In this document: one piece after another, positions 24,846 to 35,000 of the stretch
Position numbering within the stretch: the stretch's first letter is position 1
Layout: the number at the start of each line of letters is the position of its first letter
Origin: JAAYUD01 sp963676865
GTDB lineage: Bacteria; Bacteroidota; Bacteroidia; Bacteroidales; Bacteroidaceae
Reading direction: 5' to 3'
Assembly (NCBI GenBank): GCA_963676865.2
Contig: CAXXSS010000001.1
Coordinates: forward strand, 558,001-622,000
Length of the DNA: 64,000 nucleotides
Notes under the pieces: generated by a model
The model's input: only the letters and a program-made list of their open reading frames with translations
Told to the model about the DNA's origin: nothing
The model's database searches: none
Made by a program: the position numbers and the translations under genes

Positions 24846-24893
24846 CAAAATTCACTTACTTGCATTATACATAGAAATATCATTTATATTTCT
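24846..24893. repeat. Direct repeat unit, copy 1 (with AGAAATAT inverted repeat)
   Basis: CAAAATTCACTTACTTGCAT followed by AGAAATAT-CATTT-ATATTTCT. The same word with three changes recurs at 25194, also followed by an ATTTCTAT / ATAGAAAT inverted repeat, suggesting duplication of a 50-base unit. Confidence 0.5.
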
Positions 24894-25193
24894 TGATAGC
24901 CTGTATAGCAAACACAATTTTTATTAATATATTAAGAAAGAAACGTCCAAAATGAACGCATATGACTTTTTCCATCGTTACAGTACAGCCCAAAGCAGAA
25001 AGATACGAAACAATTATCTGAGCACCGGCAGAGTTCCCAAGTAATGATAGAATGAAAAAACAAGGAGAACACACTTACGCTTAAAACACACAAACTTCAA
25101 TTTTACATTCATAACACAATCTAAATTTTGCTCCAATAGCACTAATATGTTCCTTGATTTAATAAACTGACTATTCTCTCGAACCATCAGTTC

Positions 25194-25250
25194 CAAAATT
25201 TACTTACCTGCATAAATTATCTCTTTTTTATTTCTATGAAGAATATAGAA
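25194..25250. repeat. Direct repeat unit, copy 2
   Basis: CAAAATTTACTTACCTGCAT is the partner of the word at 24846 and is also followed by a pairing ATTTCTAT...ATAGAAAT segment. It is about 90 bases past the upxY-like stop on the minus strand. Confidence 0.5.
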
Positions 25251-25338
25251 ATACATATATTACTAACGTATATATAGACATGAAGATTTTCCACCATGGA
25301 ATCTTTTATTAAAAAAGAATCCTCCGCACTCCGAATAA

Positions 25339-25884
25339 TTACTCACATGGCTTACAGCACCATCTTGACACTTTAATCATGACTCCGACGCCTTCCATTG
25401 TATTCAACAAATAATATTGTTTATGATAACGCACTAATTTACCTCTAACACCTTTAAACAGTCCACATATTACATCTACTTCACTTCCCGCTTTCAAAGC
25501 CGCTTCGGTAAGACTGATGAAGCGACGACTTTCATTGTCGGGATCACACATCAGCATAAAAAGCTGCATTTCTCGATGCCTGATCTCATAATATTCGCCG
25601 GAATTCTCTTTGCACTGAAAATATACAGGCAGGCTACATTCGGTAAACATCTGTTTCATTTTTTTTTCAGGCATGGACTTTTGAACAAAAAGTAAATTAT
25701 GAATAACAGGCACCAGCTTCTTTTTAATCTTACCCCCTTTTAGTTCTTTCACTCTATATTCCATAGGAATAAAATAGACAAGATTTTTTTGCCTCAAAAA
25801 ATCTCCTATCTTCAACTCGTAACAATTGAATGTATGGATAACATACCACGGCGAAGTATCGTATGCATTTTTCATATCGTTCAT
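25339..25884 (-). CDS. upxY: UpxY-family (NusG-like) transcription antiterminator
   Basis: The frame is open from 25971 (210 aa), but the ATG at 25882-25884 gives a 181-aa protein of usual family length starting shortly before the conserved SPWYVIHTF. It has a NusG N-terminal domain (WYVIHTFNCYELKIGDFLRQKN, YFIPMEYRVKE, KKKLVPVIHNLLFVQ) and a C-terminal KOW-like part (AGSEVDVICGLFKGVRGKLVRYHKQYYLL). UpxY proteins in Bacteroides fragilis keep RNA polymerase reading through the leader of their own capsule operon. Here no UpxZ gene follows; instead an 800-base gap leads to OmpA, adhesin, fimbrial and polysaccharide genes, so it may regulate this composite locus. The C-terminal CCKPC tail is unusual. 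Confidence 0.85.
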   Translation of the reverse strand: MNDMKNAYDTSPWYVIHTFNCYELKIGDFLRQKNLVYFIPMEYRVKELKGGKIKKKLVPVIHNLLFVQKSMPEKKMKQMFTECSLPVYFQCKENSGEYYEIRHREMQLFMLMCDPDNESRRFISLTEAALKAGSEVDVICGLFKGVRGKLVRYHKQYYLLNTMEGVGVMIKVSRWCCKPCE

Positions 25885-26150
25885 ACTAATAACAAATAGA
25901 AAGTCCCCCTCTGTATGCACAGTAGCATCCAGAGCCATTTCATTAAAAATTATGCCTAGCCTATTTGTCATACCTCTGTATAAGAGTACTAAAAACAGCC
26001 ATTAATAAATGTATATCAGCTAATTAGAAAAGTCATATTAGGAAATAAAGTAGGAAAAACAGATAAAATAGATAATAAGAAATCATCGAAGAAAAACCTA
26101 TTTATTTTTGTAAACTCATTTGTTTTTCATAACTTTACAGCGTTTTAGCA

Positions 26151-27179
26151 TTATTTGTAGAATCCTTTGCGAGTAGAACTCTTATACAGAGGGAAAAATT
26201 GCGCAATGATTTTCTTGTTCGCTTTATTTAATTTGTCATTATTTAATTCCTTTACATAAATTTGCGTGGTTTGGGTATTAGTATGTCCCAGTGCTTTGGA
26301 TATGACAGGCAAATCTACCTGCTCCTGATAAGCCACACTAGCCCATGTATGACGAGCTACATACGAAGTTAATTGAGATGTAATTCCAGCTTCTTTTCCC
26401 AGTCCGTTAAGTATCTTATTATAATAGCATATTCTGCTCTTATAAGAATTGTATATTGATTGAGAACCTTTAATGTTCATTTTGGCGAACAGTGGAAAGA
26501 CATATTCGCTTTCGGGTACATTATATCGACAGATAATTTCGGACATACAGGGTTCAAGCCTAACGGTAACTTTCTGTCCCGTCTTGTGGCGATAATAAAC
26601 GATATTGCCACCGACAATCTGTGATTTACGCAAAAATGCCAAATCAACAAAGGGCATCCCGAGTGCAAAAAAGCTAAAGAGAAAGATATCACGGACAAAC
26701 TCCTTAAAAGATCCTTTTTTAAGATCTAATTGTTGTAAGTGAGAGACATCTGCTATAGTAATAGAACGCTTGTCGGTTTTAGCTATCCCCGTAAAAACAT
26801 TATTGAATGGATAGGTCTGCCTGACGATATGAACTTTTACCGCCTTATTATAAATCGCCCGCAAAGAACGCATGTAGCAGGATATGGTGTTAGGACAAAT
26901 ATTGTTATGCCGAAGCCAACGACTATAGTCATCAATCAAATCACTATCGAACTCATTAAACATGATATCCTTACCATCTCGATAGCGAAGAAACGAATGT
27001 AGTGCCGTACGGTAATTTCTGGAAGTGCTATAACTTTCTTTCTTCCACATATGTTCTATTTCTTTATTGGCATACGTCACAAAACTGACCCCACACGATT
27101 TTTTCAGGTTTGCATTTTTCATAGCCTTCTTTCTCGATTTGGAAACTTTTACACGAAACTGTATAGAAACACTAAACAT
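26151..27179 (-). CDS. Tyrosine recombinase (phage-integrase family), possibly inactive
   Basis: A 342-aa protein with a SAM-like N-terminal domain (TYANKEIEHMWKKES, NYRTALHSFLRYRDG, SCYMRSLRAIYNKAV) and a catalytic domain showing YYRHKTGQKV (Lys), TSYVARHTWAS (Arg of the HxxR box, with Ser in place of His as is common in Bacteroidales), LGHTNTQTTQIYV (His and the nucleophile Tyr). The first arginine, normally seen in Bacteroidales as RGMxFVDxA, is missing: the sequence is ALGMPFVDLAFL. Recombinases of this kind stand upstream of UpxY genes at several Bacteroides capsule loci and can invert promoters. I find no clear inverted repeats around the upxY promoter region here. Confidence 0.88.
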   Translation of the reverse strand: MFSVSIQFRVKVSKSRKKAMKNANLKKSCGVSFVTYANKEIEHMWKKESYSTSRNYRTALHSFLRYRDGKDIMFNEFDSDLIDDYSRWLRHNNICPNTISCYMRSLRAIYNKAVKVHIVRQTYPFNNVFTGIAKTDKRSITIADVSHLQQLDLKKGSFKEFVRDIFLFSFFALGMPFVDLAFLRKSQIVGGNIVYYRHKTGQKVTVRLEPCMSEIICRYNVPESEYVFPLFAKMNIKGSQSIYNSYKSRICYYNKILNGLGKEAGITSQLTSYVARHTWASVAYQEQVDLPVISKALGHTNTQTTQIYVKELNNDKLNKANKKIIAQFFPLYKSSTRKGFYK

Positions 27180-28038
27180 ACTTTATTTTTTTATCTATTT
27201 TTTTCTAATTCATTTTTACTCGCCTTGCCATTATTTATTCTCTAACAAGGTTAATATTCTATTCATCACGAGTTTGCCAGAAAGTAAATTATCGTGAACG
27301 AAGGTACTCTTTAATACATAAAGTGCATAAAATGCCGCTACATACAATTTTATCAGTAAGTACTACTTGGCATTATCATAACACATAATGCAATAGCGGT
27401 ATAATCAAGTATTATATATCATACTAATACAACAAAGAGTTAACAACTTCTTTATTTTCAATGAATATCGATATCCTTCTTCACCGAACCATAAAGGTAA
27501 ATACTCCACGTATATCCATCCGATTTTCAAGACAAAGGCGATACGCAAATAAAATTCTCGCGGAGCATTCCAAAACCGCGACATGCATTTTTTTATTTTC
27601 ATAGTTATTTGAGTTTATAATGCAAAGTTTGCATTTTTATTTTAAACAACTCAATTAAAAGCATTGCTATTTTTTTTAATTTTATGAAATCAAAAAGAGT
27701 CTTTATTACAATTTTTGATCATTTTTGTATTGAAATTAATACATAATGAAAAATATAGCAACAAGAAAATTAAGACCAACAGATAACAACGAAAACCTTG
27801 ATTCGTTTTAGAAAGCAATATTATATGAATTACAATTTCAACGGTGTAGGGAACGGTTATTGCTTCATATATCCAGATAAAAGCATGTATTTAGGCTTAG
27901 CCAATATGTATTATTGAATCGCCTTATAAAGCTTATGAATATAAAAAGATTTTTGCCTTAAAAGCAAAAACACCCGATCTTACATCAATGTAAGATCGGG
28001 TGTCATTTCTGAAAACAGCTGATTAAGACTGTTTATTG
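27180..28038. other. Gene-free stretch between recombinase and tRNA-Ser
   Basis: About 860 AT-rich bases. Contents seen: a small palindrome TGCAAAGTTTGCA at 27620-27632, an imperfect pair AATGCCGCTA (27331-27340) / ATAGCGGTAT (27393-27402), and the tRNA terminator at 27971-28004. A 65-codon minus-strand frame at 27405-27602 is not convincing. The promoter of the recombinase should be near 27190-27300. Confidence 0.5.
27971..28004 (-). terminator. Intrinsic terminator of tRNA-Ser
   Basis: A perfect 16-bp stem (ACACCCGATCTTACAT and its complement) with a 2-base loop, followed on the minus strand by TTTTTGCTTTT. It lies 35 bases downstream of the tRNA 3' end. Confidence 0.9.
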
Positions 28039-28123
28039 CGGAGAGACAGGGATTCGAACCCCGGGTACCTTGCGGTACAACGGTTTTCAAGACCGCCGCT
28101 ATCGACCACTCAGCCACCTCTCC
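28039..28123 (-). tRNA. tRNA-Ser (anticodon UGA)
   Basis: 85 bases on the minus strand: acceptor GGAGAGG pairing with TCTCTCC (one G-U), D-arm GGCTGAGTGGTCGA, anticodon loop CTTGAAA read as TGA, a class II variable arm (GTACCGCAAGGTAC) and T-arm GGGGTTCGAATCCC. CCA is not encoded. It decodes UCA/UCG-type serine codons. The frame of the following plus-strand gene runs backwards through it, so the protein start upstream of 28124 can be excluded. Confidence 0.95.
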
Positions 28124-28223
28124 AAACTCTTTTCAGGGAGTGCTTTTCTCTTAAAGCGTTGCAAAGGTACAAATGTTTTTTAATTCTACAAGTGAGAAAG
28201 AGAATTTTTTATGAAAATAGTTG

Positions 28224-28231
28224 TATTTTTG
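28224..28231 (+). promoter_or_regulatory. Promoter -7 element for mutS2
   Basis: TATTTTTG matches the Bacteroidetes TAnnTTTG element, 36 bases before the mutS2 ATG. No good -33 TTTG is visible. Confidence 0.5.
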
Positions 28232-28266
28232 TAGCAGATTCTATTAGACAACGGGAAGAAAGATAT

Positions 28267-30792
28267 ATGATTTATCCGCAAAATTTCGAAATAAAAATAG
28301 GTTTCAATTTAGTTCGTGAGATGCTCACGGACCAATGTCTGAGTGCACTAGGCAAACAGAAAGTGGAAGAAATGGAATTTTCCAGCATCTACAGCAAAGT
28401 GGATAAAGCATTGAATGAAACAAACGAATTTGTTCGCATACTACAGGAAGAAGATGATTTTCCAGACCAATACTTTTTCGACGTACGTAGTTCGCTTAAA
28501 CGAATTAAGGTGGAAGGCATGTACCTCGAAGAGGAAGAATTATTCAACCTACAACGTTCGCTTGCCACAATTAGTGCAATTGTTATATTCTTGAAAAGAA
28601 GAAAAGACAATGTAGAAATGGATGAGGAAGAGGCTACAGACGAATCGAACTATCCCTACCCTGCTTTACGCCAATTGGCCAAAGATGTGATGGCCTTTCC
28701 ACAATTGGTATCGCAAATCAATAGAATTTTAGATAAATATGGTAAGATAAAAGATAGTGCCTCACCAGAGTTGCTACGAATTCGCAGAGAACTGGCTTCG
28801 ACAATGAGCGGGATTTCTCGCACCCTTGCCAATATATTGCATAGCGCTCAAAACGACGGAGTAGTCGATAAAGACGTCACACCGGCTATGCGCGATGGAC
28901 GACTAGTGATTCCTGTGGCTCCCGGATTGAAGCGAAAAATAAAAGGAATTGTTCATGATGAATCGGCAAGTGGCAAAACCGTTTTTGTAGAACCTGAACA
29001 AGTGGTCGAAGCAAACAATCGTATTCGGGAGCTGGAAAGCGAAGAGCGTAGAGAGATTATACGCATATTGATGGATTTCTCGAAAGTAATACGTCCTTTT
29101 GTTCCGAACTTGCTGGATTCTTATGAGTTCTTAGCTATAATAGACTATATACGTGCAAAAGCACGTTTTGCTATCCGCACAAGGAGTATTAAACCGGTTT
29201 TAGAGAACCAGCAAATCATTGATTGGTCGATGGCGGTTCACCCGCTATTGCAGATATCGCTAGCCAAACACGATAAAAAAGTTGTGCCGCTAGACATTGA
29301 GTTAACTCACAAACGACGTATATTGCTGATATCGGGTCCAAATGCGGGGGGCAAATCTGTGTGTTTGAAAACGGTTGGACTCCTGCAATACATGCTACAG
29401 TGCGGTTTGCTTGTGCCGATGAGCGAAAGCAGCCACGTAGGGTTGTTTGATAATATATTTATCGATATAGGCGACGAACAATCTATTGAAGATGACCTGA
29501 GCACCTACTCTTCGCACCTTACCAATATGAAGGTGATGATGAAGCAATGCAACGAACGAAGTCTGATCTTGATTGATGAATTCGGAGGAGGTACCGAACC
29601 ACAGATCGGAGGTGCTATTGCCGAAGCGGTATTGAGACGATTCAACGAAAGACTTACTTTCGGAGTGATTACAACTCATTATCAGAATCTGAAACATTTT
29701 GCAGAAGACCACGAAGGCGTCGTAAACGGAGCAATGCTCTACGACAGACATTTGATGCAAGCCTTATTTCAGCTTCAGATAGGCAATCCAGGGAGTTCTT
29801 TTGCAGTAGAGATAGCACGTAAGATCGGTTTGCCGGAAGATGTAATAGCAGAAGCTTCGGAATTGGTAGGAAGCGATTATATCAATTCGGACAAATATTT
29901 GCAAGACATCGTTCGCGACAAACGCTATTGGGAAAACAAACGACAAGCCATCCATCAAAAGGAAAAACAGCTTGAAGATATAACAAATCGCTATCAGACA
30001 GAAATTGAGGATCTAAAGAAAGAACGAAAAGAAATTATCGAGAAGGCTAAAGAAGAGGCTAAACAGATGTTACAAGAATCGAACGCCCAAATAGAAAATA
30101 CGATTCGCTCCATTAAAGAAGCACAAGCCGAAAAAGAAAAGACTAAAGAAATTCGTAAAACGCTTGAAGATTTTAAAAAGACTGTAAATAAGAACTCTTC
30201 TAACGAAGGAAAAGAGCAGCTGGTTTCGCGCCAGATGCAACGTCTACAAGAGAAACAAGCACGATACAAAGAGCGAAAAGAAAACAAAAAGAATACAACT
30301 CCGACCGTTACGAAACCGAAAGCCGAAAAGCCTCTCCAAATAGACGACACCGTTCGTATCAAAGGACAGAATTCTGTTGGAAAGATAGTCGATATAAATG
30401 GCAAAAAGGCCATTATTGTATTCGGCAATATCAAAACAACTGCCGAACTTAGTAAATTGGAAAGAGCTACTCCTACAAAACAAGAGGGCTCTTCAGTCAA
30501 ATCGTTCGTAGGGAAAGAAACTCAAGATGAGATACATGAAAAGAAACTTACTTTCAGACAAGACATAGATGTAAGAGGCATGAGAGGTGATGAAGCCATC
30601 CAAGCCGTAACATACTTTGTCGATGATGCCATTTTGCTAGGCATAAGCCGGGTAAGAATATTACACGGAACAGGAACCGGTATTTTGCGTACCTTGATAC
30701 GCCAATACTTACAAACAGTACCCGGCGTAGTACATTTTGCCGACGAACATGTACAATTCGGAGGTGCCGGCATTACAGTTGTTGATCTATAA
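28267..30792 (+). CDS. mutS2: Endonuclease MutS2
   Basis: An 841-aa MutS homologue starting at MIYPQNFEIKIGF; the longer frame from 28036 would cross tRNA-Ser. Core and lever regions are followed by the ATPase: Walker A GPNAGGKS near residue 358, Walker B LILIDEFGGGTEP and the signature block STYSSHLTNMK. A charged coiled-coil (residues about 550-670) leads to a KOW-like segment and a C-terminal Smr nuclease domain with DVRGMRGDEA and RILHGTGTGILR. MutS2 lacks mismatch recognition; it acts on recombination intermediates or on collided ribosomes, depending on the species. First of a plus-strand run with sdaA 14 bases downstream. Confidence 0.96.
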   Translation: MIYPQNFEIKIGFNLVREMLTDQCLSALGKQKVEEMEFSSIYSKVDKALNETNEFVRILQEEDDFPDQYFFDVRSSLKRIKVEGMYLEEEELFNLQRSLATISAIVIFLKRRKDNVEMDEEEATDESNYPYPALRQLAKDVMAFPQLVSQINRILDKYGKIKDSASPELLRIRRELASTMSGISRTLANILHSAQNDGVVDKDVTPAMRDGRLVIPVAPGLKRKIKGIVHDESASGKTVFVEPEQVVEANNRIRELESEERREIIRILMDFSKVIRPFVPNLLDSYEFLAIIDYIRAKARFAIRTRSIKPVLENQQIIDWSMAVHPLLQISLAKHDKKVVPLDIELTHKRRILLISGPNAGGKSVCLKTVGLLQYMLQCGLLVPMSESSHVGLFDNIFIDIGDEQSIEDDLSTYSSHLTNMKVMMKQCNERSLILIDEFGGGTEPQIGGAIAEAVLRRFNERLTFGVITTHYQNLKHFAEDHEGVVNGAMLYDRHLMQALFQLQIGNPGSSFAVEIARKIGLPEDVIAEASELVGSDYINSDKYLQDIVRDKRYWENKRQAIHQKEKQLEDITNRYQTEIEDLKKERKEIIEKAKEEAKQMLQESNAQIENTIRSIKEAQAEKEKTKEIRKTLEDFKKTVNKNSSNEGKEQLVSRQMQRLQEKQARYKERKENKKNTTPTVTKPKAEKPLQIDDTVRIKGQNSVGKIVDINGKKAIIVFGNIKTTAELSKLERATPTKQEGSSVKSFVGKETQDEIHEKKLTFRQDIDVRGMRGDEAIQAVTYFVDDAILLGISRVRILHGTGTGILRTLIRQYLQTVPGVVHFADEHVQFGGAGITVVDL

Positions 30793-30806
30793 ATACCTAT
30801 ATAAAT

Positions 30807-32024
30807 ATGAAATCACTCAAAGAACTCTTCCGAATCGGGAAAGGCCCATCAAGCAGCCATACGATGGGACCACAAAAAGCTGCCCACATTTTTGGCGACA
30901 GTCACAACGAGGCTAAATCTTTTCGTGTAACACTATACGGAAGTTTGGCAGCGACAGGCAAAGGGCACATGACCGATGTGGCCATTACTGAAGTACTGAA
31001 AAAAATTGCTCCCATAGAGATAATATGGCAACCGAACATTTTTCTTCCCTTTCATCCGAACGGAATGAAATTCGAAGCGCTAGATGCTGACAACAAGCTT
31101 ATCGACTCATGGACGGTATACAGTATTGGTGGCGGAGCACTAACGGAAGGGAAAGGCGAAGAAGATCGATTCAATACGCAGGAAGTATACGACATGAATA
31201 GCATGACTGAAATAATGAAGTGGTGCGAAACAAACGGCAGGAGCTATTGGGAATATGTGAAACAATGCGAAGAAAGCGATATTTGGGATTATCTAGCCGA
31301 CGTATGGAACCAAATGAAAGCTTCTGTTGAGAATGGACTTGAAGCAGAAGGCGTACTTCCCGGTCCCCTAAATTTACCGCGAAAAGCATACACTTACTAT
31401 ATAAAAGCCTCGGGATACAAAAGATCCCTTCAATCGAGAGGATTGGTCTTTGCATACGCCCTGGCGGTGAGTGAGCAGAATGCCTCGGGAGGAACAATTG
31501 TGACGGCTCCTACTTGTGGAAGCTGCGGAGTGCTGCCCGCGGTATTATATCATCTCCAAAAAAGTCATGACTTCAGCGACAAAAGAATATTAAGAGCACT
31601 TGCAACAGCCGGTATCATCGGAAACATTGTGAAACAAAATGCCTCTATTTCGGGAGCAGATGTTGGCTGTCAGGGGGAAGTAGGCGTAGCATGTGCCATG
31701 GCATCGGCAGCATCTAATCAACTTTTCGGCGGCGGACCTTCACAAATTGAATATTCTGCCGAAATGGGATTGGAGCACCATTTGGGAATGACGTGCGATC
31801 CAGTATGCGGATTAGTACAAATACCGTGTATTGAACGAAACGCCTTTGCCGCAGCAAGAGCACTTGATTCGAACCTATATTCATCATTCACAGATGGTAT
31901 CCACAGAGTATCGTTCGACCGAGTCGTTCAAGTAATGAAACAAACCGGTCACGACTTACCATCGCTCTACAAAGAAACATCGGCTGGCGGACTTGCCAAA
32001 GGCTATAATGAAAAAATTGACTAA
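30807..32024 (+). CDS. sdaA: L-serine ammonia-lyase (single chain, Fe-S type)
   Basis: A 405-aa enzyme converting L-serine to pyruvate and ammonia. The start MKSLKELFRIGKGPSSSHTMGP is the conserved serine-dehydratase beta-domain opening; the alpha domain has APTCGSCGVLPAV, ISGADVGCQGEVGVA and MTCDPVCGLVQIPC, whose cysteines coordinate the oxygen-sensitive [4Fe-4S] cluster. Both domains are fused as in type I enzymes. The gene starts 14 bases after mutS2 and may be co-transcribed with it. It feeds amino-acid carbon to pyruvate in the anaerobic metabolism suggested by the rest of the window. Confidence 0.95.
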   Translation: MKSLKELFRIGKGPSSSHTMGPQKAAHIFGDSHNEAKSFRVTLYGSLAATGKGHMTDVAITEVLKKIAPIEIIWQPNIFLPFHPNGMKFEALDADNKLIDSWTVYSIGGGALTEGKGEEDRFNTQEVYDMNSMTEIMKWCETNGRSYWEYVKQCEESDIWDYLADVWNQMKASVENGLEAEGVLPGPLNLPRKAYTYYIKASGYKRSLQSRGLVFAYALAVSEQNASGGTIVTAPTCGSCGVLPAVLYHLQKSHDFSDKRILRALATAGIIGNIVKQNASISGADVGCQGEVGVACAMASAASNQLFGGGPSQIEYSAEMGLEHHLGMTCDPVCGLVQIPCIERNAFAAARALDSNLYSSFTDGIHRVSFDRVVQVMKQTGHDLPSLYKETSAGGLAKGYNEKID

Positions 32025-32029
32025 TATCA

Positions 32030-32060
32030 TTGTTTAAAGCTATTTTTTCTAGTAAATTTG
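32030..32060 (+). promoter_or_regulatory. Promoter for ileS
   Basis: TTGT at 32030-32033 and TAAATTTG at 32053-32060 are separated by 19 bases, close to the Bacteroidetes -33/-7 consensus. The ileS ATG is 33 bases downstream. Confidence 0.6.
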
Positions 32061-32093
32061 CACCCTTAATTAGATAAGACATTTTATTGCTAT

Positions 32094-35000
32094 ATGAAAT
32101 TTACCGAACATCCACAATTAAACCTTTCGCAGATCAATAAAGAAGTATTGAAGAAATGGGATGAAAACAGTGTGTTTTCCAAAAGTATGACTGAACGTGA
32201 AGGTGCTCCTTCTTTCGTTTTTTACGAAGGTCCTCCTTCTGCCAACGGCATGCCAGGCATTCATCATGTCATGGCTCGTTCCATTAAAGATATTGTATGT
32301 CGATACAAAACGATGAAAGGTTACCTAGTCCGCCGTAAGGCCGGATGGGATACACATGGACTACCTGTTGAACTGGGCGTCGAGAAAACACTCGGCATTA
32401 CCAAAGAAGATATAGGGAAGACCATTTCGGTAAAAGATTATAATGCTACCTGCCGTAAAGATGTGATGAAGTTTACCAAAGAATGGGAAGACGTCACTCA
32501 CAAAATGGGATATTGGGTGGACATGAAACAACCTTATATCACATACGACAACCGCTACATTGAAACGTTATGGTGGCTACTGAAGCAATTTCACAAAAAA
32601 GGATTACTTTATAAAGGTTATACCGTACAGCCCTATTCTCCTGCTGCGGGAACTGGACTAAGTTCACACGAATTGAACCTACCCGGCTGTTATCGGGAGG
32701 TAAAAGACACCACTGTCACCGCTCAATTCAAGATGAAGAATCCGAAGCCGGAAATGGCTGAATGGGGTACTTCATTCTTTATAGCATGGACTACCACTCC
32801 ATGGACTTTACCTTCGAACTCAGCACTTTGTGTCGGTCCGAAAATCGACTACGTAGCAGTTCAAACATACAATATGTATACCGGCAAGCCTATTACGGTT
32901 GTAATGGCAAAAGAGCGTATATATGGCTATTTTGATCACAAAGCCGATGGGATGAAACTCGAAGATTACAAAGAAGGCGATAAGATCATTCCTTTCAAAA
33001 TTATAGGAGAATACAAGGGTACAGACCTTGTAGGCATGGAATATGAACAACTGATGCCTTGGGTAAGTCCTGGAGAAGGAGCTTTCCGAGTAATTCCCGG
33101 TGACTATGTAACAACGGAAGATGGTACAGGTATTGTACACATCGCACCGAACTTTGGTCAGGATGATGCGAACGTTGCAAAAGCCGCAGGCGTTCCTGCT
33201 ATTCAGCTTATCAACAAGAAAAGTGAGATTCGACCAATGGTAGACCTTACCGGTAAGTTCTATCTGGTAGAAGAACTGGATGAAGAATTCGTTCAGACAA
33301 AAATGAATGTAGAACTCTACAATGAATATGCCGGCCGCTTTGTAAAGAACGACTACGATCCAAAGCTCACTGATAAAGATGAAACATTGGACATCAGCTT
33401 ATGCATGATGCTCAAGATCAACAATCAGGCTTTCAAAATAGAGAAACATGTCCATAGCTATCCACATTGCTGGCGTACTGACAAACCGGTGCTATACTAT
33501 CCGCTAGACAGTTGGTTTATCCGATCGACTGCTTGCAAAGAAAGGATGTACGAACTCAATAAGACTATTCGCTGGCAACCCGAATCAACAGGAACAGGAC
33601 GTTTCGGTAAGTGGCTGGAGAACTTGAACGATTGGAATTTGAGCCGTTCGCGCTTTTGGGGTACTCCATTACCTGTTTGGCGAAGTGAAGACAATAAAGA
33701 CGAAAAATGCATAGAGTCTGTAGAAGAACTCTATAACGAAATAGAAAAATCGGTGAAAGCCGGTGTGATGAAATCGAATCCGTTAAAAGAAAAAGGTTTC
33801 CAATCCGGAGTATATACTGAAGAAAATTATAACAAGATCGATCTGCACCGTCCATTTGTAGATGATGTCGTACTGGTTTCCGATTCGGACAAACCGATGA
33901 AAAGAGAAACAGATCTTATTGACGTTTGGTTCGATTCAGGATCCATGCCTTACGCTCAAATACACTATCCGTTTGAAAATAAAGAATTGTTGGATTCGGG
34001 AAAAGTATTTCCTGCGGACTTTATAGCCGAAGGAGTAGACCAAACTCGTGGCTGGTTCTTTACACTGCACGCTATTGCTACAATGATATTTGATAGCGTT
34101 GCCTTCAAATCGGTGATGAGTAACGGATTAGTACTTGACAAGAATGGCAATAAGATGTCTAAACGTATAGGCAATACCGTCGATCCGTTTGCCACGTTGG
34201 ACAAATACGGCGCCGATCCTGTACGTTGGTACATGATTACCAACTCAGCTCCATGGGATAACTTGAAGTTTGATTTGGAAGGTATTGATGAAGTACGTCG
34301 CAAATTCTTCGGAACGTTGTTCAATACTTACTCATTCTTTGCATTGTATGCCAATGTTGACGGATTTGAATACAAAGAAGCTGATATTCCTTTCGAAAAA
34401 CGTCCCGAAATAGATCGTTGGATACTGTCGTTGCTGAATACCCTTATCAAAAAAGTGGACTTCGCATACAATAACTTAGAGCCGACTAAAGCAGGACGAC
34501 TCATTTCTGATTTTGTAAGCGACAATCTCTCCAACTGGTATGTTCGTCTAAATCGTAAACGTTTTTGGGGTGGAGAATTCACCGAAGACAAACTATCAGC
34601 ATATCAGACTCTATACACTTGTCTTGAAACAGTAGCTAAATTGATGGCACCTATTGCTCCGTTCTATTCGGATATGCTCTATTCTGACCTGACAGCAGTA
34701 TCGGGGCATGACGGAAAACGTCTATCTGTTCACTTGACCGATTTCCCTATCGCAAACGAACAGTACATCAATAATGACTTGGAAGCTCGCCAGCAAATAG
34801 CTCAAGATATAACATCTATGATATTGGCATTGCGCCGCAAAGTCAGCATCAAAGTGCGTCAACCGTTGCAATGTATTATGATACCTGTTGTAGACGACGA
34901 GCAGCGTCAGCATATTGAAGCGGTAAAAGAACTGATAAAGGGAGAAGTCAATGTCAAAGAAGTGAAATTTATCGATGATACCGCCGGCGTACTTATCAAG

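Larger units (their letters stand above)
24533..25338. other. Gene-free stretch between OmpA-family gene and upxY-like gene
   Basis: About 800 AT-rich bases. I see a perfect 9-bp hairpin (24816-24845), two related 22-base words at 24846 and 25194, and small inverted repeats after each. Short frames of 60-64 codons on the minus strand have no convincing start context or composition. The OmpA promoter must lie near 24540-24620, but no full TAnnTTTG match is visible. A UpxY-responsive leader could be here. Confidence 0.5.

Noticed and set aside
24880..25196. Two overlapping 60-64 codon minus-strand frames after upxY
   Set aside because: AT-rich, overlapping each other in different frames, no conserved motif or clear start; more likely leader sequence.
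27331..27402. Inverted repeat CCGCTA/TAGCGG as ends of an invertible promoter
   Set aside because: Only about 9 of 10 bases match and no promoter consensus lies between; too weak to claim.
27405..27602. 65-codon minus-strand ORF upstream of the recombinase
   Set aside because: No start signal beyond AT-rich DNA and no recognisable feature; left as non-coding.
28039..28123. tRNA-Ser as attachment site of an island starting with the tyrosine recombinase
   Set aside because: I find no repeat of the tRNA 3' end elsewhere in the window, and the recombinase fits the upxY-linked type at capsule loci better.
28036..28266. N-terminal extension of MutS2
   Set aside because: It would be translated from the complement of tRNA-Ser and the promoter; the ATG at 28267 begins the conserved protein.
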